Below are positions 62,824-64,000 of a DNA stretch of 64,000 bases, one piece after another (position 1 is the stretch's first letter; the number at the start of each line of letters is the position of its first letter). The notes under the pieces were generated by a model. The model was given only the letters and a program-made list of their open reading frames with translations, did no database searches and was not told the DNA's origin. Where the stretch lies: assembly GCF_048984525.1 (NCBI RefSeq), contig NZ_JBMGJC010000004.1, positions 186,001 to 250,000 on the forward strand. Direction: 5' to 3'. Both the position numbers and the translations under genes were made by a program. Source of the stretch: Syntrophopropionicum propionicicum_A (GTDB lineage Bacteria; Bacillota; Desulfotomaculia; Desulfotomaculales; Pelotomaculaceae).

Positions 62824-64000
62824 TGCTTAATGACCATAACATGAAAATAAAGGCAGGTCCGCTGTTTGAACTGGGCAGGGAACAAATTACTAAAAAAGTT
62901 GCCCCGGAGGAGAATCCTGAGGTAGCAAAAAAAGAAGCCCTGATTAATGAACTAAAGGACAAAACCCAGAAAAAGATCATCGATGAAATGGAAGAAACGG
63001 TTTCGATAAACCGTTTTTCCCCTGAGGATAAACAGCGTTTCAAGAGGACAGTTACCGAAACGTTAGGCCAGATCCTGGCGGAAGAGGCCAAGTTTATCAG
63101 CCGCGTCGACCGGGAGCGGATAATAACCGAAGTTACGGATGAAATAACCGGTTACGGGCCGATCGACCCGTTCCTTCACGATAATGAAATTACCGAAGTC
63201 ATGGTTAACGGACCCAAAAGGATATATGTAGAGAGTAAAGGGAGAATTGTAAAGACTGCCGCAGCTTTCAGGGACGATGACCATGTACGGCACACCATAG
63301 ATAAAATAATTAGTCCCCTTGGCAGAAGGCTGGACGAAAGCTCTCCCATGGTGGACGCCCGCCTGCCGGACGGCTCCAGGGTTAATGCCATAATCCCGCC
63401 CCTGGCTATTGACGGGCCCACATTGACTATACGTAAATTTGCCGCTGATCCGTTTACAGTCGAAGACCTGATTAGTTTCGGTACCTTCACCACGGATATC
63501 GCCCTGTTTTTAAAAGCATGCGTGGAAAGCCGTGTCAATATTATTGTTTCCGGCGGCACCGGTTCCGGTAAAACAACCACGCTGAACGTGCTTTCCTCAT
63601 TTATTCCCAGGGAAGAGAGGATCATCACGGTAGAAGACGCGGCTGAACTTCAGCTATGGCAGGAGCACGTGGTCCGCCTGGAAACGAGACCGCCCAACAT
63701 AGAGGGTAAGGGGCAGGTAACAACCCGGGACCTGGTGATAAACTGCCTGCGGATGAGGCCGGACCGTATTGTTGTAGGTGAGGTCAGGGGCGGAGAAGCG
63801 CTGGACATGCTCCAGGCCATGAATACCGGCCATGACGGGTCGATTACAACCGGCCACTCCAACAGCCCGCGTGACATCCTGTTCCGCATTGAAACAATGG
63901 TGCTGATGACAGGTTTTGACCTGCCGCTGAGAGCTATCCGCGAGCAGATAGCCACTGCTCTGAATTTAATTGTGCACCAGGAGCGGTTCAAGGACGGGAC
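62823..64000 (+). CDS. cpaF: CpaF/TadA-type secretion ATPase (cut by window end)
   Basis: Hexameric ATPase that powers Tad pilus assembly. Starts at ATG 62823, overlapping the cpaE stop, with GGTGG upstream. 392 codons are seen before the window ends in frame, so the C-terminus is missing. Present: N-terminal all-helical part, RLDESSPMVDARLPDGSRVN, Walker A VSGGTGSGKTTTLN, Asp-box VEDAAELQL, Walker B CLRMRPDRIVVGEVRGGE, and His-box TGHDGSITTGHSNSP. The rest of the cluster (TadB/TadC) presumably follows. Confidence 0.96.
   Translation, partial: MLNDHNMKIKAGPLFELGREQITKKVAPEENPEVAKKEALINELKDKTQKKIIDEMEETVSINRFSPEDKQRFKRTVTETLGQILAEEAKFISRVDRERIITEVTDEITGYGPIDPFLHDNEITEVMVNGPKRIYVESKGRIVKTAAAFRDDDHVRHTIDKIISPLGRRLDESSPMVDARLPDGSRVNAIIPPLAIDGPTLTIRKFAADPFTVEDLISFGTFTTDIALFLKACVESRVNIIVSGGTGSGKTTTLNVLSSFIPREERIITVEDAAELQLWQEHVVRLETRPPNIEGKGQVTTRDLVINCLRMRPDRIVVGEVRGGEALDMLQAMNTGHDGSITTGHSNSPRDILFRIETMVLMTGFDLPLRAIREQIATALNLIVHQERFKDG

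Noticed and set aside
1..64000. Prophage, integrative element, tRNA or rRNA genes
   Set aside because: No integrase, phage structural gene, attachment-site pair or RNA-gene signature was recognised; the only transposase is the REP-associated remnant.

Overview
The window looks like a chromosomal segment of an anaerobic, spore-forming clostridium of the Pelotomaculum/Desulfotomaculum (Peptococcaceae) kind. This is inferred from gene content: a CotF-type coat protein, PrkA/YhbH, a SigI/RsgI pair, an AbrB regulator, an SLH protein, indolepyruvate:ferredoxin oxidoreductase, MurT/GatD, AddAB, and a relic of a NiFe hydrogenase. Most genes are moderately GC-rich; a few (10.4-11.5 kb, 50.9-51.8 kb) are visibly AT-rich. 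I see no rRNA, tRNA, CRISPR array or prophage.

Layout. 0.1-3.9 kb: RNase HII, a YraN protein, AbrB, a DMT permease with a histidine-rich tail, and a DUF3793 protein. 4.0-5.6 kb: a gene graveyard with a NiFe-hydrogenase large-subunit remnant, a MerR regulator and an HtpX remnant. 5.6-13.6 kb: two facing CNNM/CorC paralogues, ComM/YifB, an AT-rich deoxyribosyltransferase-like/GAF fusion, an HNH-like zinc protein, an SLH protein and a lone CheY-like receiver. 13.8-24.8 kb: SEC-C/YkgJ protein, small HTH protein, a 33-residue-repeat protein, UvsE, CotF-like protein, an HTH/iron-sulfur protein coupled to an SBF-type transporter, an isoaspartyl peptidase, SigI/RsgI and DUF441. 25.0-35.8 kb: two FlK-like thioesterases, a phosphoesterase, DUF3231, then addB-addA. 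35.8-37.4 kb: repeats and a frameshifted REP-associated (RAYT) transposase.

37.4-45.5 kb, minus strand: paaK, iorB, iorA, ecfT, ecfA2, ecfA1 and a TrpP-like S component. The leader of this last gene carries eleven regularly spaced (G/U/A)AG triplets followed by a terminator-like hairpin, which looks like a TRAP (tryptophan RNA-binding attenuation protein) target. The cluster therefore reads as tryptophan/aromatic amino-acid uptake plus ferredoxin-linked oxidation to aryl-CoA, under a tryptophan-responsive leader. 45.6-50.3 kb: acylphosphatase, a metallo-beta-lactamase-fold protein, murT-gatD and a GerMN lipoprotein.

50.7-64.0 kb: a c-di-GMP-I riboswitch ahead of a Tad-domain protein, prkA-yhbH, a NarL-type two-component pair, and a Tad/Flp pilus locus (two Flp pilins, prepilin peptidase, TadE, TadG-like, CpaB, CpaE, and CpaF cut by the window edge).

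Two themes cross the window. First, intergenic spaces are filled with palindromic repeats of at least four kinds, one of which matches the RAYT gene. Second, at least three genes (small HTH, first Flp, TadE) appear to start with AUU behind a good Shine-Dalgarno sequence, which would be rare outside infC.
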